From Pseudomonas oryzihabitans (GTDB lineage Bacteria; Pseudomonadota; Gammaproteobacteria; Pseudomonadales; Pseudomonadaceae), in contig NZ_CP102428.1 of assembly GCF_024652905.1 (NCBI RefSeq), positions 260,501 to 324,500 on the forward strand: DNA of 64,000 nucleotides, written 5' to 3'. This document shows positions 1 through 10,255 of the stretch, piece by piece; positions within the stretch are counted from its first letter, which is position 1, and each line of letters starts with the position of its first letter. A program made the position numbers and the translations under genes. The notes under the pieces were generated by a model. That model was not told the origin of the DNA. It did no database searches and saw only the letters and a program-made list of their open reading frames with translations.

Positions 1-6
1 TTTCCT

Positions 7-34
7 TTGACAGCCGTAAGGCCGTCCCTATAAT
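7..34 (+). promoter_or_regulatory. Consensus sigma70 promoter of yceD
   Basis: TTGACA at 7-12 and TATAAT at 29-34 are both perfect hexamers, separated by 16 bases. The predicted transcription start (about 41-42) lies two or three bases before the ATG at 44, so the transcript would be nearly leaderless. Confidence 0.85.
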
Positions 35-43
35 GGCGCGCTT

Positions 44-571
44 ATGTTGAATGGGCCAATTCCACCTCAGGTCGATCCTCGCAAATTGGCGGATCGCGGC
101 GTAACCCTCAAGGGTGAGCTGCCTCTCGCGAACATGCGGCGTGTCGGCGAGCAGCTCGTGAAGTCCGAAGGCGCGGTAGCCGTCGTCCTCGACTTCGGGC
201 GTGATCAACAAAAGCAATTCGTCATCCATGGTGTCCTGGATACCGCGGTCGAGATGATTTGCCAGCGTTGTCTGGAGCCGGCAGTGCTTCCCATTAGCAG
301 CGAATTCGATTTCGCCGTGCTCTGGGAAGGGAAGTCGGCCGATGCCTTGCCACAGGGTTACGATGCCCTGGAGGTTGGTGAAGAACCCCTGGATCTGCAT
401 AGCCTGATCGAAGAAGAGCTGTTGCTCGCTCTGCCGATCATCCCTGTGCATCCGGAAGGTGCTTGCCAACATCCGGAAGGTTTCGAGGCGCCCGAAGAGC
501 CGGCGGACGAGGAAAAGCGACCCAACCCGTTCAGTGTACTTGCGCAGTTGAAGCGTGACCCAAACGTTTAG
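44..571 (+). CDS. yceD: YceD/DUF177 family protein (23S rRNA accumulation protein)
   Basis: 175-residue protein of the YceD (DUF177) family. The family is needed for normal 23S rRNA levels in E. coli and is nearly always encoded just before rpmF. The CxxC pair at C73/C76 and the acidic segment with the conserved LIEEELLLALP run near residues 121-131 are typical. Ten bases separate it from rpmF, so the two are cotranscribed. The ATG at 44 matches the N-terminus I remember for pseudomonad homologues (MLNGPIPP). No Shine-Dalgarno can be transcribed if the consensus promoter at 7-34 is used. Molecular function is still only genetically defined. Confidence 0.93.
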   Translation: MLNGPIPPQVDPRKLADRGVTLKGELPLANMRRVGEQLVKSEGAVAVVLDFGRDQQKQFVIHGVLDTAVEMICQRCLEPAVLPISSEFDFAVLWEGKSADALPQGYDALEVGEEPLDLHSLIEEELLLALPIIPVHPEGACQHPEGFEAPEEPADEEKRPNPFSVLAQLKRDPNV

Positions 572-581
572 GAGTTAAATC

Positions 582-764
582 ATGGCTGTTCAGCAGAACA
601 AAAAATCCCGTTCCGCTCGCGACATGCGTCGTTCGCACGACGCCCTCGAAGCGAACGCTCTGTCCGTGGAAAAGAGCACCGGTGAAGTTCACCTGCGCCA
701 CCACGTGTCGCCCGACGGTTTCTACCGCGGTCGCAAAGTGATCGACAAGGGTTCCGACGAGTAA
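582..764 (+). CDS. rpmF: 50S ribosomal protein L32
   Basis: 60-residue basic protein with the L32 signature: N-terminal [11 protein letters not shown] stretch, then [17 protein letters not shown]. It belongs to the large ribosomal subunit. It has no cysteines, so it is the zinc-free form of L32. A clear Shine-Dalgarno (AGGAG at 571-575) precedes the ATG. Its position between yceD and plsX, linking ribosome and membrane-lipid synthesis genes, is conserved in proteobacteria. Confidence 0.98.
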   Translation: MAVQQNKKSRSARDMRRSHDALEANALSVEKSTGEVHLRHHVSPDGFYRGRKVIDKGSDE

Positions 765-797
765 TCCTCGATCGAAATCGTCATCGCGATCGATGCA

Positions 798-1760
798 ATG
801 GGCGGGGACTTCGGTCCCCGCTGCATTGTTCCTGCTGCACTCGACGCTCTCGAGCGTTTCCCCGCCTTACAGCTTCTCCTCTGTGGTCAGCGCGACGCCC
901 TGTCGGCCTGGTCACCGCCTGCCTCCCTCGCCAACCGCCTGCAGTTCGAATACGTCGATGCCCTCGTCGGGCCCGATGAGCGACCCGCTGCTGTGGTACG
1001 AAGTCGCACCCGGACCTCCATGCATGCCGCCCTCGAAGCGGTCCAGCAGGGGCGTGCCCAGGGCTGCCTGAGTGCCGGCAATACCGGGGCCTGGATGGCG
1101 CTCGCGCGACAGCTGCTCGGGACGCTGCCGGACATCGATCGACCCGCCATGGTATCGGCGCTGCCCGGGCGGGACAGGCATCAGACGCTGCTGCTGGATC
1201 TCGGCGCCAACCTCGACACCTCGGCCGAACAGCTGGTGCAGTTCGCCTATCTGGGCGCGGGGGCGGCCCAGGCGCGGGGTCTGGTGCGGCCAAGGGTCGC
1301 GCTACTGAACGTCGGGCGCGAACCGGGCAAGGGCACGCCGGTGATCCAGGACGCCGCCCGGCGCCTCGCTCAGAGTCAGGCCTTCGATTTTATCGGCTTC
1401 GTCGAAGGCAGCGATCTCTATGCCGCCGCAGCCGACGTGGTGGTCTGCGATGGCTTCACCGGCAACGCCGTGCTCAAGTCCGGCGAGGCGCTGCTGCGCC
1501 TGTTGGTCGAGCGCAGTGGCACGGCCTCCTGGCTCGAACGTCGGTTGCTGCAACCCTGGCTGGCCCGCCGTTTCCGTCATTGGAATCCGGAGCTGCACAA
1601 TGGCGCGAGCTTTCTCGGCTTGAACGCGGTGGTGGTGAAGAGCCATGGCGCGGCAGGCGAAGTCGGTCTCGTTCAAGCCATCGAGCGCGCTCTGCGCGAC
1701 GTGGAGACTGATCTGCCTGGCCGTATCCGGTTAAACTTGGCGGCTCTGAAAGCGGTGTGA
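798..1760 (+). CDS. plsX: Phosphate acyltransferase PlsX (start uncertain)
   Basis: PlsX converts acyl-ACP and phosphate to acyl-phosphate, the donor for PlsY in phospholipid synthesis. The protein carries the family hallmark DAMGGDFGP and LNVGREPGKG, and the C-terminal GxNAVVVKSHG. The only ATG in frame is at 798, but this is the M inside the conserved motif. The reading frame continues upstream as ...IEIVIAIDA back to the rpmF stop at 762-764, with no ATG, GTG or TTG. Aligned by the motif, the E. coli and other pseudomonad starts fall near 768-771, where this sequence has ATC at 771, preceded by GACGAG. A rare ATC start at 771 is therefore plausible. Product identity is firm; the start is not. 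Confidence 0.93.
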   Translation: MGGDFGPRCIVPAALDALERFPALQLLLCGQRDALSAWSPPASLANRLQFEYVDALVGPDERPAAVVRSRTRTSMHAALEAVQQGRAQGCLSAGNTGAWMALARQLLGTLPDIDRPAMVSALPGRDRHQTLLLDLGANLDTSAEQLVQFAYLGAGAAQARGLVRPRVALLNVGREPGKGTPVIQDAARRLAQSQAFDFIGFVEGSDLYAAAADVVVCDGFTGNAVLKSGEALLRLLVERSGTASWLERRLLQPWLARRFRHWNPELHNGASFLGLNAVVVKSHGAAGEVGLVQAIERALRDVETDLPGRIRLNLAALKAV

Positions 1761-1842
1761 CCGACCGGTCGACACCGACATCTCAGTCTGTCAGTGGCGG
1801 AATCGCGGTTTCGCCAGCAATGGACCTACAAGAGACCTGCCT

Positions 1843-2778
1843 ATGTCCGCCTCTCTCGCTTTCGTCTTTCCCGGTCAGGGTTCCCAGGCCCTGGGCATGC
1901 TGGGTGAGTTGGCCACGCACCATGCGCTGATCGGCGAAACCTTTGCCGAAGCCTCCGCCGTCCTCGGCTACGACCTCTGGGCGCTGACCCAGCAGGGCCC
2001 CCAGGAGTCGCTCAACCAGACCGACCGTACCCAGCCCGCCATCCTGACCGCCTCCATCGCGTTGTGGCGTCTGTGGCTGGCCGAAGGCGGCACCAAGCCG
2101 GCCTATGTCGCCGGTCACAGCCTGGGCGAGTACTCGGCGCTGGTTGCCGCGGGCAGCCTGCCGTTCGCCGAGGCGGTACGCCTGGTGGCGCGTCGCGGTG
2201 AGCTGATGCAGCAGGCCGTGCCGGCCGGGCAGGGTGGCATGGCCGCCATCCTGGGTCTGGAAGATGCCCAGGTGCTGGCCGCCTGTGCCGAAGCCGCCCA
2301 GGGCGAGGTCGTGAGCGCCGTCAATTTCAATGCCCCGGGTCAGGTGGTGATCGCCGGTGCCGCCGCCGCGGTAGCGCGCGCCATCGAGGCTTGCAAGGCG
2401 CTGGGTGCCAAGCGCGCCGTGGCCCTGCCGGTCAGCGTGCCGTCCCACTGCGAGCTGATGCGCCCGGCGGCCGAGCGGTTCGCCGAGGACGTACGCGGCT
2501 GCACCTGGAGCCAGCCGGAGATTCCGGTGGTGCAAAACGTCAATGCCGGCGTCAACACCGACCTGGACAGCCTCCAGCAGGATCTGCTGGCCCAGCTCTA
2601 CAGTCCGGTGCGCTGGGTCGAATCCGTGCAGTACCTGGCTGCCCAGGGCGTCACCCACCTGGTGGAGTGCGGCCCCGGCAAGGTGCTGGCCGGTCTGAAC
2701 AAGAGATGCGTCAAGGGCGTGGAAACGCTGGCCCTGGACACCCCCGACGCCTTCGCCGCCGCGCGCGCGGCTTTTTGA
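1843..2778 (+). CDS. fabD: Malonyl-CoA:ACP transacylase
   Basis: 311-residue FabD, which moves malonyl groups from CoA to acyl carrier protein for type II fatty-acid synthesis. Family landmarks are in place: FPGQGSQ at 9-15, the nucleophile in GHSLGEYSA (S93, next to H92), and the catalytic H202 in PSHCELM. Length equals that of the family. It lies between plsX and fabG in the usual fab operon order, with AAGAGA before the ATG as a weak ribosome site. Confidence 0.97.
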   Translation: MSASLAFVFPGQGSQALGMLGELATHHALIGETFAEASAVLGYDLWALTQQGPQESLNQTDRTQPAILTASIALWRLWLAEGGTKPAYVAGHSLGEYSALVAAGSLPFAEAVRLVARRGELMQQAVPAGQGGMAAILGLEDAQVLAACAEAAQGEVVSAVNFNAPGQVVIAGAAAAVARAIEACKALGAKRAVALPVSVPSHCELMRPAAERFAEDVRGCTWSQPEIPVVQNVNAGVNTDLDSLQQDLLAQLYSPVRWVESVQYLAAQGVTHLVECGPGKVLAGLNKRCVKGVETLALDTPDAFAAARAAF

Positions 2779-2792
2779 ATCGAGGAAACGAG

Positions 2793-3536
2793 ATGAGTCT
2801 GCAAGGTAAGGTCGCCCTGGTCACGGGCGCCACCCGTGGTATCGGTCAAGCCATCGCCCTGGAACTGGGCCGCCTGGGCGCCACTGTGATCGGCACCGCG
2901 ACCAGTGAGGCGGGCGCCCAGCGCATCGCCGAGTCGCTCAAGGCCAACGGTATCGAAGGCACCGGTCTGGTGCTCAACGTCTCCGACAACGCCTCCGTCG
3001 CGGCTGCCCTCGAGCAGGTCCAGGCACAATTCGGCGCCCCGTCGATCCTGGTCAACAACGCCGGCATCACCCGCGACAACCTGATGCTGCGGATGAAGGA
3101 CGACGAGTGGTTCGACGTGATCGATACCAACCTCAACAGCCTGTTCCGCCTGTCCAAGGCTGTGCTCAAGGGCATGACCAAGGGGCGCTGGGGTCGCATC
3201 GTCAGCATCGGCTCGGTGGTGGGAGCCATGGGCAATGCCGGCCAGGCCAACTACGCCGCCGCCAAGGCCGGTCTCGAGGGCTTCACCCGGGCGCTGGCTC
3301 GCGAGGTGGGTTCGCGCAGCATCACTGTCAACGCCGTTGCGCCTGGCTTCATCGACACCGACATGACCCGTGAACTGCCGGAAGCCCAGCGCACCGCGCT
3401 GCTGACCCAGATCCCGGCCGGCCGCCTCGGCCAGGCCGACGAGATCGCCAAGGTGGTCGGCTTCCTGGCCGGCGAGGGCGCGGCCTATGTGACCGGCGCC
3501 ACGATCCCCGTGAACGGCGGAATGTACATGAGCTGA
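2793..3536 (+). CDS. fabG: 3-oxoacyl-[ACP] reductase
   Basis: 247-residue short-chain dehydrogenase. It makes the first reduction of the elongation cycle, NADPH-dependent conversion of 3-ketoacyl-ACP to 3-hydroxyacyl-ACP. The cofactor motif GATRGIG is at 12-18, NNAG at 88-91, and the catalytic triad is S141, Y154, K158 (YAAAK). The C-terminal NGGMYM is typical of FabG. The ATG at 2793 follows GAGGAAA at 2782-2788, so I place the start here and not at any of the longer in-frame starts that would overlap fabD. Confidence 0.97.
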   Translation: MSLQGKVALVTGATRGIGQAIALELGRLGATVIGTATSEAGAQRIAESLKANGIEGTGLVLNVSDNASVAAALEQVQAQFGAPSILVNNAGITRDNLMLRMKDDEWFDVIDTNLNSLFRLSKAVLKGMTKGRWGRIVSIGSVVGAMGNAGQANYAAAKAGLEGFTRALAREVGSRSITVNAVAPGFIDTDMTRELPEAQRTALLTQIPAGRLGQADEIAKVVGFLAGEGAAYVTGATIPVNGGMYMS

Positions 3537-3624
3537 CCGGCGTTACCCCCGCGCGGCTATTGCGCTAAGCTGGTAAACTGTCGGACCAGCAATGGCCGTG
3601 CATACGTCTTGATGTCGCGTCAGC

Positions 3625-3652
3625 TTGAAATACGGAAATCCCTTTCTATACA
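3625..3652 (+). promoter_or_regulatory. Predicted acpP promoter
   Basis: TTGAAA at 3625-3630, 16 bases, then TATACA at 3647-3652. A dedicated promoter would fit the very high ACP demand relative to fabG. The predicted start at about 3659 sits directly before the leader hairpin at 3662-3681. Confidence 0.6.
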
Positions 3653-3661
3653 CTTACGCGC

Positions 3662-3681
3662 AATCCGTTGTGCGGATTTTT
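3662..3681 (+). promoter_or_regulatory. Terminator-like hairpin in the acpP leader
   Basis: AATCCG (3662-3667), loop TTGTG, CGGATT (3673-3678), then a T run to 3681 followed by CCTTTAGGAG. This has the shape of a small intrinsic terminator or attenuator, placed immediately before the acpP ribosome site (AGGAG at 3687-3691). It may also terminate fabG read-through. Confidence 0.5.
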
Positions 3682-3703
3682 CCTTTAGGAGTGAGAACAC
3701 GGT

Positions 3704-3940
3704 ATGAGCACCATCGAAGAACGCGTTAAGAAGATCGTCGCTGAGCAGCTCGGCGTGAAGGAAGAGGAAGTTACCAACAGCGCTTCCTTCGTCGAGGATC
3801 TGGGCGCCGACTCCCTTGACACCGTCGAACTGGTGATGGCTCTGGAAGAGGAATTCGAGACCGAAATCCCGGACGAGCAGGCTGAGAAGATCACCACCGT
3901 CCAGGAAGCTATCGACTACATCGTTGCTCACCAGCAATAA
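3704..3940 (+). CDS. acpP: Acyl carrier protein
   Basis: 78-residue acidic ACP, the carrier of growing acyl chains. The phosphopantetheine attachment motif is [10 protein letters not shown] with S37 as the modified serine. Helix 2 acidic residues ([11 protein letters not shown]) form the usual docking surface. It lies between fabG and fabF with its own promoter and is followed by a strong terminator, so it can be expressed as a separate abundant transcript. Confidence 0.98.
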   Translation: MSTIEERVKKIVAEQLGVKEEEVTNSASFVEDLGADSLDTVELVMALEEEFETEIPDEQAEKITTVQEAIDYIVAHQQ

Positions 3941-3964
3941 GTAGTCGCCAGTTTCGGACACAAG

Positions 3965-4000
3965 AAGCCGCACGTCCTGTAGGGCGTGCGGCTTTTCTTT
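3965..4000 (+). terminator. Intrinsic terminator after acpP
   Basis: AAGCCGCACG at 3965-3974 pairs with CGTGCGGCTT at 3985-3994, with a second CC/GG pair inside, followed by TTCTTT. It lies 25 bases after the acpP stop and separates it from fabF. Confidence 0.85.
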
Positions 4001-4077
4001 AGGTCCAAGGTCAAGATCGCTGGAATCGGCTTTTTTTAAGAGGGGTGGCCGCCCCGGAAGGACAAGAGGAGTTGGGT

Positions 4078-5322
4078 GTGTCGCGTAGACGTGTCGTGAT
4101 CACGGGTATGGGCATGGTATCGCCGCTTGGCGCCGATGTGGCGAGCAGCTGGGAAGGCATCCTGGCCGGTCGCAGCGGTATCGCGCCGATCGAGCATATG
4201 GACGTCTCTGCCTTCAGCACGCGGATCGGCGGATCGGTCAAGGGATTCGACGTGGAACAGTACCTGTCCGCGAAGGAAGCCCGCAAGCTGGATCTGTTCA
4301 TCCAATACGGTCTCGCTGCCAGCTTCCAGGCCATGCGTGACAGCGGTATCGAGGTCAACGATGGCAATCGCGAGCGCATGGGTGTCGCCATGGGTTCCGG
4401 CATCGGCGGACTGACCAATATCGAGGCGAATTGCCAGTCGCTGCTCGCCCAGGGTCCACGCCGTATTTCCCCCTTTTTCGTCCCGGGCTCCATCATCAAC
4501 ATGGTGTCCGGTTTCCTGTCGATCCATCTGGGTCTGCAGGGTCCCAACTATGCCATCGCCACCGCCTGCACCACGGCGACGCATTGCATCGGCATGGCGG
4601 CGCGCAACATCGCCTACGACGAGGCCGATGTCATGGTCGCCGGCGGTTCGGAGATGGCGACCTCAGGTCTGGGTCTGGGTGGCTTCGGCGCGGCGCGTGC
4701 CCTGTCGACCCGCAACGACGATCCGACCCGCGCCAGCCGGCCCTGGGATCGCGACCGTGATGGCTTCGTGCTGTCCGATGGCGCCGGTGCCCTGGTGCTG
4801 GAAGAGTACGAGCACGCCAAGGCGCGGGGCGCCCGCATCTATGCCGAGCTGATTGGTTTCGGCATGAGCGCGGACGCCTTCCACATGACCGCACCGCCGG
4901 AAGACGGCGCGGGTGCCGCGCGCTGCATGAGAGCGACCCTCAAGGACGCCGGCATCGCGCCGGAAGCGGTCGACTACGTCAACGCCCATGGCACCTCCAC
5001 GCCAGCCGGCGACCTGGCTGAGGTGGCTGCCTTGAAGCAGGTGTTCGGTGAGCAGGCCAAGCGTCTGAGCGTGAGTTCCACCAAGTCCATGACCGGTCAC
5101 CTGCTGGGTGCCGCGGGTGCGGTGGAGGCCATCTTCACGGTACTCGCCCTGCGCGATCAGGTGGCGCCGCCCACCATCAACCTGGACCATCCCAGCGACG
5201 GCTGCGATCTGGACTTCGTGCCCCACGAGGCGCGGCAGCGGCCCATCGAAGTGGCCCTGTCCAATTCGTTCGGCTTTGGTGGCACCAACGGTAGTCTGGT
5301 GTTCCGGCGCTTCGACGCTTGA
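4078..5322 (+). CDS. fabF: 3-oxoacyl-[ACP] synthase II
   Basis: 414-residue condensing enzyme KAS II, which elongates acyl-ACP with malonyl-ACP. The Cys-His-His catalytic set is visible: C164 in ATACTTATH, His in [11 protein letters not shown], His in [10 protein letters not shown], plus the C-terminal FGFGGTN. I chose the GTG at 4078 ([11 protein letters not shown]) because AGAGGA at 4065-4070 is correctly spaced and the family starts here. A GTG at 4045 would add eleven residues without a ribosome site. Its stop overlaps pabC by four bases. Confidence 0.96.
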   Translation: MSRRRVVITGMGMVSPLGADVASSWEGILAGRSGIAPIEHMDVSAFSTRIGGSVKGFDVEQYLSAKEARKLDLFIQYGLAASFQAMRDSGIEVNDGNRERMGVAMGSGIGGLTNIEANCQSLLAQGPRRISPFFVPGSIINMVSGFLSIHLGLQGPNYAIATACTTATHCIGMAARNIAYDEADVMVAGGSEMATSGLGLGGFGAARALSTRNDDPTRASRPWDRDRDGFVLSDGAGALVLEEYEHAKARGARIYAELIGFGMSADAFHMTAPPEDGAGAARCMRATLKDAGIAPEAVDYVNAHGTSTPAGDLAEVAALKQVFGEQAKRLSVSSTKSMTGHLLGAAGAVEAIFTVLALRDQVAPPTINLDHPSDGCDLDFVPHEARQRPIEVALSNSFGFGGTNGSLVFRRFDA

Positions 5323-6134
5323 TCCAGGACTGGCTCAATGGCCAACCGCTGGATCCCGGCCTGCAACGCGACCGGGGTCTGGCCTATGGCGATGGGCTGT
5401 TCGAGACCATCGCGGTACGCCGGGGCCAGCCACGTCTGTTGGACCGTCACCTGCAGCGGCTGGCCACGGGTTGCCAGCGGCTGCGTATTCCCGGCGACAT
5501 CGCGCAGCTGGACGCCGAGATCCGCGCCTATGCGACGCTGCTGGGAGAGGGCGTCGCCAAGCTGCTGCTCACCCGTGGTGATGGCCTGCGCGGTTATGCC
5601 CCGCCGGCCGAGCCCGAGGTGCGACGGCTGTTGCTGGGCTCCCCGGCACCGGCCTATCCGGCAGTCCAGGCCACCGAGGGCATCGCCCTCTATCCATGCA
5701 CCACACGCCTGGCACACCAGCCGCTGCTGGCCGGACTCAAGCACCTGAATCGACTCGAACAGGTGCTGGCGCGTGGGGAGTGGAGTAGCACCGAGTATGC
5801 CGAAGGCCTGATGCTGGCTCAGGACGGCAGGCCGATCGAAGGGGTATTCAGCAATCTGTTCCTGGTTCGCGCGGGGCGGCTGCTGACCCCCGCGCTCGAT
5901 GATTGTGGCGTGGCCGGCGTGATGCGTGGCCTGCTGCTCGACATCGCCGCCGCGGAGGGCATCCCGACCGAGGTGCTATCGCTGTCGCTGGATGACCTGC
6001 TCGGTGCCGACGAAGTTTTCCTCTGCAACAGCCAATATGGTATCTGGCCCGTGCGCCGGTACGCAGCCGCGAACTGGTCCGTGGGACCGGTGACCCGTAA
6101 ACTGCAAGGTTCGATAAACGAGATTCTGGAATAG
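5319..6134 (+). CDS. pabC: Aminodeoxychorismate lyase
   Basis: 271-residue class IV PLP enzyme that removes pyruvate from 4-amino-4-deoxychorismate to give p-aminobenzoate for folate. The N-terminal [13 protein letters not shown] and the PLP lysine K141 in [10 protein letters not shown] are diagnostic. Start is TTG at 5319, overlapping the fabF stop (TTGA), which implies translational coupling. The partner subunit gene pabB is elsewhere in this window (61229-62572). Confidence 0.94.
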   Translation: MIQDWLNGQPLDPGLQRDRGLAYGDGLFETIAVRRGQPRLLDRHLQRLATGCQRLRIPGDIAQLDAEIRAYATLLGEGVAKLLLTRGDGLRGYAPPAEPEVRRLLLGSPAPAYPAVQATEGIALYPCTTRLAHQPLLAGLKHLNRLEQVLARGEWSSTEYAEGLMLAQDGRPIEGVFSNLFLVRAGRLLTPALDDCGVAGVMRGLLLDIAAAEGIPTEVLSLSLDDLLGADEVFLCNSQYGIWPVRRYAAANWSVGPVTRKLQGSINEILE

Positions 6135-6137
6135 CCG

Positions 6138-8807
<2,670 letters not shown>

Positions 8808-8846
8808 CGATCCGCGCGTTCGTCTTGCCTGTCTCGAGAGAATCTC

Positions 8847-9203
8847 ATGAGTTTGCCGCAGAACCTGGGCCCCCGTAATGGCATCCTGTCCCTCACCATC
8901 AAGGACAAGTCGGTGCTCTATGCCGCCTACATGCCCTTCATCCGCAACGGTGGCCTGTTCATTCCCACGGGCAAGACCTACAAGTTGGGTGACGAGGTCT
9001 TCATGCTGCTCAACCTGATGGACGAGCCGGACAAGATTCCGGTTGCCGGCAAGGTGGTTTGGATCACCCCCAAGGGCGCCCAGGGCAATAGAGCCGCCGG
9101 AGTCGGCGTGCAGTTCAACGAAGGCGACAATACCGCGCGCAACAAGATCGAAACCTATCTGGCCGGCTCGCTGAAGTCGGACCGTCCCACCCATACCATG
9201 TGA
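8847..9203 (+). CDS. pilZ: Type IV pilus assembly protein PilZ
   Basis: 118-residue PilZ protein. It matches the founding PilZ type, which is required for type IV pilus assembly. Like that protein it lacks the RxxxR c-di-GMP-binding motif at the N-terminus and retains only the beta-barrel, ending in GVGVQFNEGD. In Pseudomonas this gene is always between holB and a TatD-family gene, as here. The ATG at 8847 has GAGAGA upstream at 8835-8840. Confidence 0.93.
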   Translation: MSLPQNLGPRNGILSLTIKDKSVLYAAYMPFIRNGGLFIPTGKTYKLGDEVFMLLNLMDEPDKIPVAGKVVWITPKGAQGNRAAGVGVQFNEGDNTARNKIETYLAGSLKSDRPTHTM

Positions 9204-9257
9204 GACTGTCGCCGTCCCGCTCGGGGCGGGGCCTCTCCTGATTCAAGGCTATTTCTC

Positions 9258-10040
9258 GTGCACTTCGTCGACTCCCACTGTCACCTGGATCGACTCGATC
9301 TTTCCCTTCATGACGGCTCCCTGGATGCAGCGCTGGATGCTGCGCGCGCTCGGGGCGTCAGCCAGTTCCTCTGCATCGGCGTCGATGCCGGCAACGCGCC
9401 CACGGTGCAGGCCCTGGCCGAACGCTATGCCGATGTCCACTGCGCGGTGGGCATTCACCCGCTGGATGCCGCCCAGGGCAGCGCCATCGATCTCGACTGG
9501 CTGCTGGAGCGGCTGGCCCATCCGCGCGTCGCCGCCATCGGCGAGACCGGCCTCGACTATCACTACCAGCCCGACACCGCCGAGATCCAGCAGCAGTCCT
9601 TCGCCCTGCACCTCGAAGCGGCCCGCCGCACGGCGCTGCCCCTGGTGATCCATACCCGGGAAGCGCGCGCCGACACCCTGGCGATGCTGGGCGCCGCCGA
9701 CCTGCCGGGCGCCGGGGTGCTGCACTGCTTCACCGAGGACTGGGCAACGGCCAAGGCCGCTCTGGACCTGGGCTTCTACATCTCCTTTTCCGGCATCCTG
9801 ACCTTTCGCAATGCCGCCGAGCTGCGCGACGTCGCGCGCCAGGTGCCGGCCGATCGCCTGCTGGTGGAAACCGATTCGCCCTATCTGGCCCCGGTACCTC
9901 ACCGCGGCAAGGCCAATCTGCCGCAATTCGTGGTCGAGGTCGCTCAATGTCTGGCCGACGTGCGAGGGGTGAGCTTGGCAACCCTTGCCGAGCAGACCAC
10001 CGCCAACTTCCGCCGGCTGTTTCCCCGCGCTGCCCTCTAG
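9258..10040 (+). CDS. TatD-family metal-dependent hydrolase (YcfH type)
   Basis: 260-residue TIM-barrel metal hydrolase. Metal ligands of the family are visible: HCH in VDSHCHLD near the N-terminus, GETGLDYHY, HTREA, LHCFTED and ETDSPYLAP. Family members are 3'-5' exonucleases or D-aminoacyl-type hydrolases; the exact substrate of this YcfH branch is not settled. Starts at GTG 9258 with AAGG upstream. It closes the operon; the terminator for this strand is at 10176-10200. A true TatD paralogue is at 29800-30630. Confidence 0.9.
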   Translation: MHFVDSHCHLDRLDLSLHDGSLDAALDAARARGVSQFLCIGVDAGNAPTVQALAERYADVHCAVGIHPLDAAQGSAIDLDWLLERLAHPRVAAIGETGLDYHYQPDTAEIQQQSFALHLEAARRTALPLVIHTREARADTLAMLGAADLPGAGVLHCFTEDWATAKAALDLGFYISFSGILTFRNAAELRDVARQVPADRLLVETDSPYLAPVPHRGKANLPQFVVEVAQCLADVRGVSLATLAEQTTANFRRLFPRAAL

Positions 10041-10042
10041 GC

Positions 10043-10078
10043 AAAAAAATGGCCCGGGTATCCTGGGATACCCGGGCC
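10043..10078 (-). terminator. Intrinsic terminator for leftward transcription
   Basis: GGCCCGGGTATCC at 10051-10063 pairs perfectly with GGATACCCGGGCC at 10066-10078 (13 pairs, 2-base loop). On the minus strand the stem is followed by seven T (10043-10049). It would end transcripts from the aminotransferase gene, 178 bases after its stop. Confidence 0.85.
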
Positions 10079-10175
10079 GGACCAGCGGATCGCCAAGACA
10101 GAGAACCGCCTCCCTGGCCCGCGCCGCGGGGGTCGACGCGGCCAGTCACTTGAGTATTGGCCAGCGCGGGGAAAG

Positions 10176-10200
10176 GTCCAGTCGGGATTGGACGTTTTTT
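10176..10200 (+). terminator. Intrinsic terminator for the fab-tatD operon
   Basis: GTCCAG (10176-10181) pairs with TTGGAC (10188-10193, one G-T pair), followed by GTTTTTT. It lies beyond the leftward terminator at 10043-10078, so the two convergent transcripts would overlap antisense by roughly 130 bases. Confidence 0.65.
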
Positions 10201-10255
10201 AAACAGTTTTGGAATAGCGCTGCCCCAACACTGGCTATCCCGTGCCTTTCGACCA

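Noticed and set aside
781-1293. Arg/Ala/Pro-rich minus-strand frame over plsX
   Set aside because: Typical high-GC shadow; plsX frame is conserved.
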